From assembly GCF_902635505.1 (NCBI RefSeq), contig NC_045427.1:507487665-507551664 (forward strand): a stretch of 64,000 bases of DNA. Reading direction: 5' to 3'. Positions 49,044 through 60,925 of the stretch are shown piece by piece (the first letter of the stretch is position 1; each line of letters opens with the position of its first letter). This DNA is from Sarcophilus harrisii. Its lineage: Eukaryota > Chordata > Mammalia > Dasyuromorphia > Dasyuridae. Under the pieces are notes generated by a model. The model had not been told where the DNA came from. It did no database searches and saw only the letters and a program-made list of their open reading frames with translations. Position numbers and translations under genes: made by a program.

Positions 49044-49978
49044 ATTTCCCAACTGATGCGCATCCACTCAGTTTCCAGGTTCTTGTCACTACAAAAAGAG
49101 CTGCCACAAATATTTTTGCACATGTGGGTCCCTTTCCCTCCTTGAAGATCTCTTTGGGATATAAGCCCTCTAGAAACACTGCTGGGTCAAAGGGTGTGCA
49201 CAGCTTGATAGCTGTTTGAGTATATTTCCAAATTAAAAGCCTATATTTTTTAATGCCAAAATTTTATTGGAGTTGCTAAAAAACAGCAAGATATAGAATA
49301 CCACAATCTTTGAAGAACTGAAAAATAAATATTACATGGAATATAACGATGGGTGAATACAATACAAAATACAATCAATGAAGAAGTTTAAAGTCAAGCT
49401 AATAAGCATTTACTAAGTATCAACTATGTACCAGGTATGATGATAAGTGCTAGGAATAAAACAATTAAGCAAACACAGTCCCCGCCCTCAAAGAGCTCAC
49501 ATTATAATGGGGAAGACAAAATGCAAAACAATTATATACAAATAGGATATATACAAGATAAACTGGAGATGATATCAGAGAGAGAAGGCATTAAGATTTA
49601 AGAGAAGAAAGAAAGGCTTCTTATAGAAAGTAGAACTTTAGCTATGACTTAAAGGCAATCAGATTAGCTAGGACATGGAGATAGGGAGGGAAAGCATTTC
49701 AAATATAGGGTATAGCCAATGAAAATGGAAGTCAGGAGATAGTGTTTTGTATGAGAAACAGTTAGGAGGTCAGCCACTGAATTGCAGAGTATTTAGAAAG
49801 AAGTTTATGAAAACTAAGAAAGTATGGGGGGGGGGTGCAGATTATGAAGGGCTTAATAGAAGCCACTAAAGTGGGAGTGGAATTAACTGGGAAAGATTTG
49901 TGCTTTAAGATCATTTTGAAAGCTAAGTGAAGAACAGATTGGAGTGGGAGAGACATGAAGTGGGGAGAATAAGGCTAT

Positions 49979-50022
<44 letters not shown>
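49979..50022 (+). repeat. (TA)n microsatellite
   Basis: About 15 TA units followed by TACATA variants. Confidence 0.95.
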
Positions 50023-50025
<3 letters not shown>

Positions 50026-50466
50026 CATGTATATACAGGGGACCTATACTAAGATATTGACTGACAGTATCATGAGGACAAAAGGAGGAGTTATGCAAGA
50101 AATGTTATAAAGGCAGAATTGACAGGACTTGGCAACTGTTTGGATATGGGGCAATTAGAGACTAAGAAGTTGGGGATAACATCTCATTGCAAGCTTAGAT
50201 GCCTAGGAGGATGATAGTGACTTTAATAATAAGGGAAGTGAGAAAGAGGGGAATGGTTGGTTTATTTGTTTTTGGAGGGGGTGGATAACAGAGTTTAGTT
50301 TTGATTGTGAAATGGGAGGTCAAGAGGAAGGTTAGGACTGGATAAATAGATCTGAGAATCATTTGCATAATTGAATTCATGGGAGACGGTGACATTACCA
50401 AATGAAATACTATATATTGAGAAAAGGACTAGGAAAAGAGTCTTGGGAGAAACAGGTGTAGTCTAG

Positions 50467-50666
50467 ATCAGTGGTTCTCAAACTTTTGTTCTTAGTATCT
50501 TTATATTGTTAAAAATTATTGAGGACCTGTGCAAAGAGTTTTATGTAGGTTATATTTATAGATGTTTACCATATTAGAAATTTAAAAAAATTTTGAATTT
50601 GTAGACCTCTGAAAGCGTTTCAGAGACCCTCCAGGATTTTCTGGACCACCTTCAGAACCACTAGTT
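50467..50666 (+). mobile_element. hAT-type non-autonomous transposon
   Basis: The termini cagtggttctcaaacttttg and accttcagaaccacta are inverted repeats. The interior 'aaaaattattgaggacctgt' 'gcaaagag' and 'accatattagaaattt' match the mammalian hAT family also seen at 12.7 kb. Confidence 0.75.
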
Positions 50667-52519
50667 TAAATGAAGATCCTTTAAGGGAGATTGAGAAGCA
50701 GTGATCAGACAGGAGTAAAACCAGGAGAGTGCAATGTCAAGAAAACCTAGAGAGAAGAAAATATTAAGGAGAAGAGGCAATTTACAAGGCTGCAGAGAAG
50801 TCCAGAAGGAAGAAAATTGAAAAAAGGCTCTTAGATTTGTTCATCAAGAGATCATTGGTAACTTTAGAGAGAGCAGTTTCAGCAGAATGATGAAACTGGA
50901 AGCCCTGCTACAATTAAGAAAAGTTAGAAGAAAGGAGATGGAAACACTAATTGTAGGCAACCTTCTTAAAGGGTTTCACCCCAAAATGGAACAGAAAGAA
51001 AGGACAATGACTAGCAGGGATGAGTGGATCAAATGAGAATTTCTTTAGGATGAGTGAGATGTGGGCAGGAGGGAAGCAGCCAGTAGACAGGGAAGAATTT
51101 GTGGAAGTGGAGATTACAGAGTGAGAATTCTGCTGGAGGAAACAGGATGGAATGGGATTCACTTTTGCATGAAAGGAGGGTTTACTCTTGGTAAGGAGAA
51201 AGGCAACCTATTCATGTGAGACAAGTGAAGGAGGAAGAGAGTAGTAGAAGTTATATGAGTGATATGAGATGAGGAGGAGAGAAGAGGGAGCTCTGGATAA
51301 ATGGCCTTTTTTTAAGTGAAAAATGAGTCAAGTTTTTCAGCTGAGAAGGTTGGGGGAAGGGGGACCCACAGGAAGTTTAAGAAGGGATGAAGAGGTTTAG
51401 AAAAGGTGCTGTGATGAGTGGAGCAGTGAATCAATTAGGGGGTTACATAACAACTGCTTTGCCGCAGTGAAGACTCAATTGTTTAGCACAAATATGTAGT
51501 AGAACTAGTCAGTAAATGTGTTTTTCTCTAGCTTCCTTCCGCAACATATGGATAGGAATGAAGGCAGGGAATGGTGAGAATAATCCAAAATTGGGATTTG
51601 ACAGATCAAAAGGGGTGATAAGGAATGGGAGCAAGGTCTTCAGAAGTTGACCCTGGTTCACCAGTAGTTAAAATGGGATAGAAAGGGGTCTATATAGCCA
51701 GTCTAGAAGTTATAGCCTGGAAGAAAAAAACCAAGGAGTGGAGGGATTATAGGTCACAGTAAGGGCAAAGAACAAGGTTAGGGTTTGTAAAGCAGAGGGA
51801 AAGGTGGAATGACACAAGATTATGATTTGATAAAGGAATTTCAGAGGTCATGAACATGGGAGTTCAATACTTGTGAGTATCAAGAGTTTGAGCATTTCTG
51901 TATTTCACTGGTAGCAAGCAAGGAGGTACACCAATAGTGGGGCATGGAAAATGAGTAAATTGGTTAACTGAAAATTTAGGTGTTGATAGAGTAGCAATAC
52001 CTATGTTGAAGTCCCCTATTATGAGGGTAGGAATTGTTAAAGAGAGAAAGATTCTGAGCCCAACAACATTGAACTCATTCAAGAAAGAAAAGGAGTGTTT
52101 GGGAGGCTAGTAGATAAGAGCTACCATAATCCTGATTAAGTGACAAATATGGATTAAATGATGGAAGTAGAAGGAGAGTCTAGAAATGGCAATGAGAAGT
52201 CAGGAATATTCTGACTTTACCACCATCACAAATGAGTTGAGTATGAATGAAAGTATAGTTGATGTTGAAAAGGGTGGCTATGATTTTCTAACATCAAGAA
52301 AGAGCCAAGTCTCAATGAGTTCAAGAAGATAGAAGACAAGCTTCAAGATGAATGAACCCAAGTTTATTATCTCTGGAATCGGCATTCCAGAGAGCACAGT
52401 GGAAGATATGGGTAGACCTGAGCTCAAGTTGAGGAGTAGGGGACAAGGGGACCGATAATGGGGATTGGAAACAGGGTCTGTACTATTAGAGCTGGGAGTT
52501 TGGGGAAAGCCAGCCATCT

Positions 52520-52682
52520 TTTATTTCTTCCTTTTATTATTCCTCAGGTTTTTAGCTTATATGTTGTCGTCTTCCATTAGAATGTAAGCTTCCTGAGAGC
52601 AGAGACCATATTTCTTTTTTTTGCTGCTCAACACATGCCTGGAACATAGAAAATATTTAATAAATATCATTGTTGACCTCAA
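52520..52682 (+). repeat. LINE-2 3' end
   Basis: 'attagaatgtaagcttcctg' 'agagcagagaccatattt' and 'cctggaacatagaaaatatt' 'taataaatatcattgttgac'. Confidence 0.8.
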
Positions 52683-52904
52683 GATTCAGAAGGTGTTTGA
52701 GATCTTCTGGTACCTCAGGACTATCAGTACAAACAATGACTATCATTGTATTGCAGATAGGTGTAAATGCCAGTTAATAAAATTTCAGATGATAAACTGT
52801 TGCTTTTAACTTTAAGTAGTTACAAATAGAATTTCTAATAATTTTAAATGGACTGAGCTTTCTTTTAATTTAGAAAGCTAAAGGGAGATCCCTTTATGAC
52901 ATTT

Positions 52905-53042
52905 TCTTCTTTTTTTTGCTGAAGCAATTGGGGTTAAGTGACTTGTCCAGGGTCACACAGCTAGCAAGTGTTCAATGTCTGGGATCAGATTTGAACTCAG
53001 GTCCTCCTGACTTCAGGGCTGGTGCTCTATCCACTACCTCAT
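52905..53042 (-). repeat. tRNA-derived marsupial SINE
   Basis: 'ggggttaagtgacttgtcca' 'gggtcacacagctagcaagt', 'tcagatttgaactcaggtcc', 'ggctggtgctctatccacta'. Confidence 0.85.
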
Positions 53043-53535
53043 CATTTTTCTTCTTTTAAAGAAAGTTTTGATATTTTTGATTTTTTATATCATATCACAA
53101 TTATTTTAGAAGATATCTGCTTCTACTCCCAGCTTCAGAACTGAACAACTAAGCCCTTCCTCGTAGCAAAGGAAAAATAAACAAAAACACCTGATCCTGT
53201 GACCATTGTGCTTTGGTAGGCCCACACCTTTCAGACTCTTGACCTGGATTAAGAACATACATGTAAGGACAAGCTTTCCGCATTTAATATACTTTATCCT
53301 GTATCTGACATAAGCAAACATCCAACCTACCAAGATTCTGAAGCCATACATCATATGAAAGCAAATTCAAGGCTTTATAAGCTAGCTCTCTTTCCTTTTC
53401 TTATAGGTGGGCTCTAGAACCCTCCTATTCCAGCATAGTTGGGCCTTCCCCCCAAAAAAATGGAAGTGGAATTTTCCAACTCCCCCCAAAGAAAAGTGAA
53501 ACAGAAAAGGATGCTACTTTTTACTAAGGAAAACT

Positions 53536-53541
53536 TTTATT
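53536..53541 (-). terminator. PRTG: Candidate distal PRTG poly(A) signal
   Basis: AATAAA on the minus strand, followed about 30-60 bases downstream by a T/GT-rich stretch. It sits at the boundary between repeat-poor and repeat-rich sequence. Unproven. Confidence 0.4.
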
Positions 53542-54939
53542 AAAACTGTGCAATCAATCAGTATTTAGACAGCAGTTTCATAAACATTTTGGCATTTAAA
53601 CTTCTATTCATTTTTGGCATGACCTTTGGAATAGCATATAAACAATCCTGGGGAAAGGGGAAAACACTAAGGAACATAAACTCCAATGCTAGAAAAAAGA
53701 AAACAAACTGACATAACAAAATTATTTTTTAAAGACATGAAAAAAGTACATTCAAAATCCAGACAGACATTGGCTTTCCTCATGCAATGGAGTCACAGAG
53801 CTGATCCCCTGAGTCAAATATAAAATTAAAATAACTTAGCTCTATGCTCCATTGGCAAGTCTGCTAATGTTGCCCTTATATAAGACAATGGTACATGGAG
53901 TGAAAGGACCCAGAACACCCACAACATGAGATATACAACTGGCTCCAACACTTTCAGTTCATTCACATCTTTGACAAAAAAAGAAAAAAGTGAAACATTT
54001 TGTAAAAAAAAAATAACAACAATGTATACCCATCTACTCTAATGACGGGCTGAGGCAATGTGTGTATATTCAGTCTTAAATCCTTAAAGTAGGTACAAAT
54101 TACCAATTATGATTTCAGTTACAAATAAAATTTTTCCAGAGTATCAGATTCTTTTAGGTGAAAACTTTTGATAAGTTTGTAAGTATAGAGATGTAGTTTC
54201 CTAGAAAAACAAAGTTCTGTATGACATAAAGAACACATTCATGTTTTGTAACTTCTAAATGTAGTTTATAGTTTACTCTTAATTTATCCACATGTAGATT
54301 ATCCAGGCAATTAAAATTCAAGGTTATTATATTCTCTCTGCCACTTTCTCCCAATAATCATTTATTTGGTTTTATATTGAGGGGATGCTAATATTTTAAT
54401 TTTATTCTAAGCAAAGGATAAGGTAAATCTATTGTGAAAAGAAAAGAAAATCTATATACTCTATTCTATAACCTAATAAAATGATTTTGAGGCATCTTTC
54501 TTTTATTTGGATAGTTCTTTTAACTTTTTAAAGCATTTCTAGTTTTTTATTTGTTCTTTAAAGCAAACCTCAGAAGCTAGTTCAAAGAAAAGTTATACTC
54601 TAAAAATTTGACTCAGGAAGATATGGAAAAAATACTTCTTGTTCTTTACTCCAAAGTAAAAATAGTATTAACTGCTCAGCTGATTCAACCCGCTAACCTA
54701 AAATGAGCTACACTTTCTAAGGTTTTCTATATAATGCTAAGACAATGAAGACTAGGTTTGTGTTTAATATTGTTCAATTGGAATAGATCAGCATGTTTGG
54801 CCTATTAGGCTGTAGGCTGCCTAGGGTAGCAAAAATAAATAAAACTAAATGAGGTCAATAGTAGTATTATAAGAAATAGCATTGGATTCAGAAATTGTAG
54901 GTTTGTATTCACAGAGCATTCTATAAAATGTAAATTAAA

Positions 54940-55112
54940 ATTATAAAATGTTAAAACTAAAATGGGTTGATTCAACTTCACATTGCAGATGAGAAAACTG
55001 AGATAAGGAGTATTCAATGAATTGCCAAAGCACATACAATGAATTAGTAGATGAACCATTCCTAGAACCCATGTTTCCTGAATCTTGTCTAGTATTTGTT
55101 CCCTTTCCACTA
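54940..55112 (-). repeat. Decayed MIR-type SINE in PRTG 3' UTR
   Basis: 'cacattgcagatgagaaaac' 'tgagataagg' and 'gaattgccaaagcacataca' are the reverse complement of a MIR core. Confidence 0.5.
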
Positions 55113-56506
55113 ATCTGGCCTGCAGGTAATAGCTCCATTAAAGCCCAAAAGGTCACCTGGTACCCCTTATGATAATGTCTTCTGCTCTCAAAAAAAAAGC
55201 AGGCTTGGGTTTTGTTTTGGTTGTGATATCTGAGATAATTCAAGAGCAAACAATAGTACCAAAGCTTTTCTTGAAGCTAAACACATCTGATGGGGAATAA
55301 CAGCAATTATTTTAAGTAAGAATAGAGATAGCTTGAAAAAATTAATTCACAGTTAAAAAATTCAAGAAAAAGGTAGGAAAACATTAAATAAAATATAAAT
55401 GCCTTCCAAAATACTGTTAAAATTCATATAGGCAAATATTTTAAAAACTTTTTTGTTAAATTGGAATCTAAAAATTTCTTTTAAAAGAACATGTTGGAAA
55501 AATAAAAGTTAATTGCAAATGTGTGAAATATTTTTGAGTGATAATTTAATGTGAACATTTGGTAAAATGTCAGGAATTTTATGGTCTCTGCAGCATGAAG
55601 AAAGGTACTAAATGAACCTAAAAGGGCACCTAACTTTTTTGACTGATCTTGGATTGGTTTTTTGAGCTACAGAGGATTATAGGTGTCTTACAGGTATAGG
55701 AATTTAATGGAAAAAGTCAATGGTCAGATTAATATAAGACTTCTCTATTGTTCTTAAATACCTGGAAAATACATGGGTTGCCTGGCAAAAGACCAAAGAC
55801 TAAAAACACACATTGGACTAGCCTGGATTCTTATTTTTAAAGCATACTTTAAAAAGGAGTACAAAGAGATAAAAAATGGAATTTTGCATGTATGTTCCTC
55901 TTTTAAGGTATATTGAGCAAAATCCATAATGACAATTTATGGTGTATTCTGATCTCCAGAACCCTTACTTTGTGATCACAGTCAATAGAAATAGTTACAC
56001 TACCTGTGACTATTAGGACAATTTAATCAGAGGTCCACATAATAAATAAAAGTCTGCGAAGTAGATGTATACTATAGTTTGCCTTGGAAAAAAAGTCCAA
56101 AAAAGCTGAATTTATTAACACTGTAAGATTCAAAATTTAAGTAAAATTTATGACAAATGAATAAATTCAGTTTTTGCTGAATGGATCAACATCTAAGATT
56201 GTTTCTTTGGTTTTTACATGAATGATTTCCTGCACTAAATTTAAACTATATTTTTTGTGAACTTCAATAGTTATCAAAGGTGTGCCTACATTATTACGCT
56301 GACAAGGTGCAGTACTTTTAGCTTAGCAACTGGTGAGCATGCTTGTCATAAGGCTCTATTTCTAGTGCAAAATGCTACTAGTTCTGTTATATTTCTCTCA
56401 GTGCTCACAACATATTTAGTTGAAACAAAAGTAAATTTAAACCACAATGTTAATAAATATGAACTTCCTTCATATTCTAAATTGAATTTCTTAAATCACT
56501 TAAAAC

Positions 56507-56686
56507 ATAAAACCTGCTGCAATATCCCAATATCAAACACCATTGTTCGTCTGATCCGTAATAATCACAGCAGTATTACTTTTTCTATCACTGCCGGTCT
56601 TAGCAGCCGGTATCACAATACTCTTAACAGACTGCAATCTCAATACAACATTTTTTGACCCTGCTGGTGGAGGTGACCCAATCCTA
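56507..56686 (+). pseudogene. Nuclear mitochondrial insertion (NUMT): COX1 fragment
   Basis: With the vertebrate mitochondrial code (TGA=Trp, ATA=Met) these 180 bp read as 60 uninterrupted codons of cytochrome c oxidase subunit 1: [60 protein letters not shown]. This is the conserved segment around helix VI. Differences from the usual vertebrate sequence are few (KPPAMSQYQ to KPAAMSQYQ, TDRN to TDCN). Under the nuclear code it has an in-frame TGA. Homology stops abruptly at 56686. On the left it may extend with decay to about 56465. It lies antisense within the putative PRTG 3' UTR. Confidence 0.92.
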
Positions 56687-57789
56687 CAGTGAGTCTTGCA
56701 AGTCTTGCTACAAGTGAGTCATGCTTTAAGCTAACTCAGAATTTACAAGACCAACTGGACACTAAAGAGTCTTTGCTTTACAATTAAGGATTTGCCATAG
56801 AATTCTTTTAATTAGCAACTTCTTTAGTGTACCTACAGTGATTTAAATAATGAAAACTGGATTTATAAATAATTTTCAGTAGCATATATTTCAGAAAGTG
56901 AAACCTGCCTGTTCTGTGATAATTTCTGTTCATTTACCCATGTCCCTAAAAATTTACATGGAGATCCTTGCCCCTAATATCATTAGTCAAGGAAAATTTA
57001 AACCTTTTGGATATTGCAGCCTGGGTTAATTGAGAAGGTTGCAATAATGATCGGAAACTGAATACAACCTGATTTAAATTTCCAGTGGAATTTGATGATC
57101 TGGCTGTTTGAGAAATATTACACTGTATTTGATTTTTAAAAAATCCTTATGGTTGAATCAGAAGATACAATTAAAAAGTACCTATTCCTGACATCTGTTT
57201 GTGGAGTAGGCTCTAGAAAGACATAATTACTTAACATAAAAAACAAGAGACAGAAGGGTTTAATGTACAACTAAATTTGCCTATATGCCGAGGTAATTTT
57301 AAATATCTTTGGTTTTTCTTTATTTGCTGATAAAAATTACTTGAATAAAAACATTAATAGTATTGTAGCTATATTGCTTTTAATTATGTAAACTTTGATA
57401 TCTTTAGCTACTAATGCTAAATATCCTTTCTATCAGCCACTAACCATTATTTCAAATCTGCTCATCTTTAATTTGTCATAGGCTAGCCTATTAAAATTTA
57501 CTGATCTTTGGTATGAAAATACTGATGAGCAACACCTACTTGTACATTTGACGTAAAAATGAAATACATTTATTAGTACTTACAGCAAATAAATCTTTGG
57601 AGAATAGAGTTACCCTTTGCATATTTGCCCCTTTGGAGTGAAAAATTGTGAAGCGACACTACTCAGAAAGAGAGTAATAAACTTCACCTTTTGGTAACAA
57701 ATTCATACTTAGATTTAGCACACTTTAGCTAAGTAAAATGTTGTCTTTGCTGTACACTGAAAATTTTGTTTGATGATACATATACAAAA

Positions 57790-57822
<33 letters not shown>
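57790..57822 (+). repeat. (TA)n microsatellite
   Basis: About 15 TA units followed by TACACATACATATG variants, inside the PRTG 3' UTR. Confidence 0.95.
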
Positions 57823-57828
<6 letters not shown>

Positions 57829-60520
57829 CATATGCATATGTATATGTCTGTGACGAAAACAATTTTTTCCCTTCAACAAGTAGATTTAACAATTTAAAAA
57901 TATTGACTCTAATACTGTACAGTAAGAAAACTACTTGCTGAAGAAAAAAAATCATATTTGACAATTTTTGGAACTATTTGCTGGTAAAATGCTCTGGTAA
58001 CAATAAGGTAGTTAAAATTGTAGAATTCTATACTAATCTATTTAAACAACTACAATCATATAAGCCCTATTGTTTTGGGTTAGTAACTACTTGTATAATA
58101 AAAATTTATTCAGTGCTTCAAACCTATAGATGATTTTTAGCTAATTCAATTTTTTTTGAAAATAATATTCAACTTTCTTCTCTTTTCTACAGAAAATTCT
58201 TTGGTAACAGGACTATTATTATTATAAAGCCTGTTTAGCAAGAATATGTGAAAAAAAAAAAAGGTACTGGTACATAATAAGCAAAGAGTGTTTAATAGCC
58301 TAAAGATCTGTATCAACTATGGCCTGGTTTATAAAAACAAACAAACAAACAAAATGCTTTTCTTCAAGGATTCTGGATTTATTTCTTTGGTTTTTTTATA
58401 CTAGCTCTAAGCCAAACTACTCTTAGATGCATATTCCATAATTTTGATGGGTTATTTTTTAGATTTTTAAAATGAAAAGCTTTTGATTATTTGTTTGTTT
58501 TTTAAAAATAATGTTTATTAAAATTTTTTAAAAGGTCTAGTTGTATTCCTTAATTTTAGATACTGATAAATTTGGCCCTATATACTGCCCCTATTTAAAA
58601 AAGCAAAAAACACCATACCCTGTCAGTTTGCCCACATTTCCATGAGGCAGCTCAAAAGCAATACAATGTTCCCTGAGTACAGGAAAAAAAAAATAACACT
58701 AAAATAACTTTAAAAGGAGGTAGTATAAAACAGGAGCTATAAAAGGCAGGAGCAGCATTTAACCTTGCATCAGATTGTTCATCTAAAGCTCTGCTTTTTT
58801 ATTTCTTCATGAAACCCACATTTTAAGTGGTCTCTTAATGGAAGCTTTGAATTTGAGTTAAAAGCAGTTGTCTTTCAAAACCACTTAAAACTGGATTGCT
58901 TCTAAGTGTATTCATTTTGGCACACAACTATAAATAGTCCAACAATATCACTATCTGGGAATGATGGGGGGGGAGGTCCTCTATATATCTGGGGGCCTTC
59001 AGTACATTTTAAAATCCTGTCCAACAATGACTATTTGTTCAGGGAAGGTTTTAATGAGATTAAAATATAAAATTTTTCTTAAAATAAGGCCTCAGAGTAA
59101 TTTCTAGACAATTGTTATAACTTTCAAGGAATGGGGAACCATTTCAAGACCATGTCATTAAAAAAAATTCCCTTACACACCTTAAAACAGTGTTCAGCAC
59201 AAGGTAGGTATTCAATAAAAACTTATGACTCAATACTCTCTTTAATGCTCTATTGTATTATAAATTGTATGCCTATTTAAAATCAGCATGAGGACAAAAA
59301 TTGCCCTCTGAAGTTTCATTAACAGCACTAATATTGAAAGAAGAAGAAGTACTTATTTCTCTAAATAATTTTTAAAATTGGATAGAGCTCTGTATACTCA
59401 AAACCCTAGCTAAATCTTAAATAAGTATTTTGGAGAGCTATTGTACTTTACAATAAAAAGCATCCATAAAATTTAGTATATCCTTAAGGCAACTTTATGT
59501 GCTCCTGTCCTAAGCAACTTTATGAAAACTGACAAGGCATAAGGCAAAGAATTTCATAATAAATAATGGAAGGCACTGTTACTGTAATGTTCTAATAGCT
59601 CATTTTACTGTCTATTGGTATTCATCTGATCCTTTAGGAAGTTTCCTCATCCATTCAAAGGCAAGCCAGGATTAGGAAACAATCTACAAACTTAAAAATT
59701 CATTCGTAAAAAAATGAGTTCTACAGTAAATCCTAGGAGGAGGAGGATGGATGTGAAATATTTCCATGGACAGGCTGTAGACAGTGTAGCCTTTTGAACA
59801 ACTGCCATCACTGAGGTCATACTGAAAAGGCACAGATCTGAGAGGATTATTTGGGTATACTTAAGCTCTAAAGGCAAACTCTAAATGCCTTCGAAGATGC
59901 AATTTGCTACATGTAATTAAAAATTATTGTCATTTCAATAGAACTGCTTTTTTTTTTTTTTTTGCCAGTGATTAAAAATGGTCCCACTTCCCTTCGCCTC
60001 CAATAAAAGGTTTCAATACTTCTCCCGGTCAAAGGTACTGAATTATCTTAATTATATAGTTATTATAATTTGTTAAAAGTCAGAGCTTCAGATAAACATT
60101 CTAACTCTTCCACCCATCACTCCTTTGATCAAATACATTACACATAGAGCAATAAAAAAATGCTAGTAGGAAGTATCATTGGTTACAAAGCTGAAATCAA
60201 CTATAACACAAATGAGGTCAATCAGTTGTCTTCAGAGTTCACCATTTGGCAAACTGAGGTAGATAGTCAGCAAAAGGGCATGAAAAGTCCTCTTTGCTCC
60301 AGTGATATATTTTAAACTCTAGTCAGATATTTTGACCTTTCACATTTCTGACAATAAAACATTCAAAATAAGTGAGTTTGAAAACAAACAAACAAACAAA
60401 AAAAAACATTCAACAAAAATACCCAGTAAGACATTAGGACTTTCACAATATGCTTTGGCTTCCTGTTCATTGTCCTTCGAACAGACATATATATACGGTG
60501 AGAATGTCTGGTGTGGCTGT

Positions 60521-60925
60521 CTAGCTTGGAAACTCATTTTTATCAAAGCACAGCATTGCAGACTGTAATTGTAAAGAGGAGGTAGAAGTCTGCTCAGCAA
60601 CCAATGGCCTTGAAGAGCCTTCACATTTATCAATGGCAGGATCTCCATCTGAATCACTGCCTAAGAAGGAACTGGAGAGAGGAGGTGTGGTACTTATAAC
60701 TGAAGATAGATGTAGCTCGTCATTCGACTCATGGGAAAATCTTCCAGAATCTCCAGTTTCATGGCTTCCTTCACTATTTGCTGAATGCTCTGCGTCAGCT
60801 GTAATCTCAAAGGGCACTTGGAATCCGGTTGGCTGGCCAGGAGAATTGGGGGAGTCTTCATCACTTATTAATACAGTAGTACCTGGCTGATAAAAGCAGA
60901 CCGTTTGAACAAATCTTCTTTGAGG
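60521..60925 (-). CDS. PRTG: PRTG last coding exon: protogenin cytoplasmic tail C-terminus
   Basis: The exon has 134 codons plus a TAG stop (60523-60521), opening in phase 0 after AG at 60927-60926. Protogenin is a single-pass receptor of the DCC/neogenin-like immunoglobulin superfamily (Ig plus fibronectin III domains outside) active in early neural development. This part is intracellular. It starts [20 protein letters not shown] and continues with [15 protein letters not shown], then the Ser/Glu-rich [20 protein letters not shown] and [14 protein letters not shown], all closely matching remembered mammalian PRTG. Beyond STTPP it has about 50 further residues ending [10 protein letters not shown], longer than the human protein as I recall it. 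The location upstream of PYGO1 on the same strand agrees with mammalian synteny. An 85-codon plus-strand frame here is a shadow. Confidence 0.9.
   Translation of the reverse strand, partial: PQRRFVQTVCFYQPGTTVLISDEDSPNSPGQPTGFQVPFEITADAEHSANSEGSHETGDSGRFSHESNDELHLSSVISTTPPLSSSFLGSDSDGDPAIDKCEGSSRPLVAEQTSTSSLQLQSAMLCFDKNEFPS

Larger units (their letters stand above)
47764..49233 (-). mobile_element. LINE-1 3' portion with two nested insertions, 13-bp target duplication
   Basis: The 3' end is at the left ('aattaaagctttttattttc', then the complement of the 3' UTR), and ORF2 3' sequence is at the right ('atctctttgggatataagcc', 'gctgggtcaaagggtgtgca'). The 13-mer taaaagcctatat flanks it (47751-47763 and 49234-49246). 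The left copy is expanded into (TA)n up to about 47791. The L1 is interrupted at 48254-48494 and at about 48623-49043, leaving roughly 800 bp of L1 proper. Confidence 0.88.
49390..52515 (-). mobile_element. Near full-length LINE-2 (endonuclease and RT remnants)
   Basis: About 3.1 kb of L2 in reverse orientation. The 3' end is near 49.39 kb ('agcatttactaagtatcaac'). A piece translating to SHCPFFLFHFGVKPFKKVAYN-like sequence at about 50.95-51.05 kb matches the 'HYRPISLLPF...LEK' RT block. A GDFN endonuclease motif (TLIIGDFNIG) lies near 52.0 kb. The order is correct for one element, and the frame is broken, so it is not active. A (TA)n tract (49980-50022) and a hAT fragment (50.47-50.66 kb) interrupt it. 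Confidence 0.8.
53520..60520 (-). other. PRTG: Putative PRTG 3' UTR (~7 kb)
   Basis: Below the PRTG stop codon (60523-60521) the sequence stays largely free of young SINE and L1 insertions for 7 kb. This contrasts with both flanks and is expected of transcribed 3' UTR sequence. Visible interruptions are a decayed MIR (about 54.94-55.11 kb), a mitochondrial COX1 insertion (56.51-56.69 kb) and a (TA)n tract (57.79-57.82 kb). The last candidate poly(A) signal is at 53541-53536, and SINE-dense sequence resumes just beyond. Several earlier AATAAA-like hexamers occur (for example near 56.11 and 58.38 kb), so shorter isoforms are possible. The extent is inferred. Confidence 0.55.

Noticed and set aside
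49979-50098. Tyr-Ile repeat membrane-like peptide
   Set aside because: It is a translation of a (TA)n tract inside an L2.
53106-53354. Minus-strand 82-codon frame as an extra exon near the PRTG 3' end
   Set aside because: No splice sites or family resemblance, and it lies downstream of the putative poly(A) signal.
56257-56658. Plus-strand frame of 133 codons as a novel gene
   Set aside because: Its 3' part is the COX1 insertion read out of frame. The rest has no recognisable domain.
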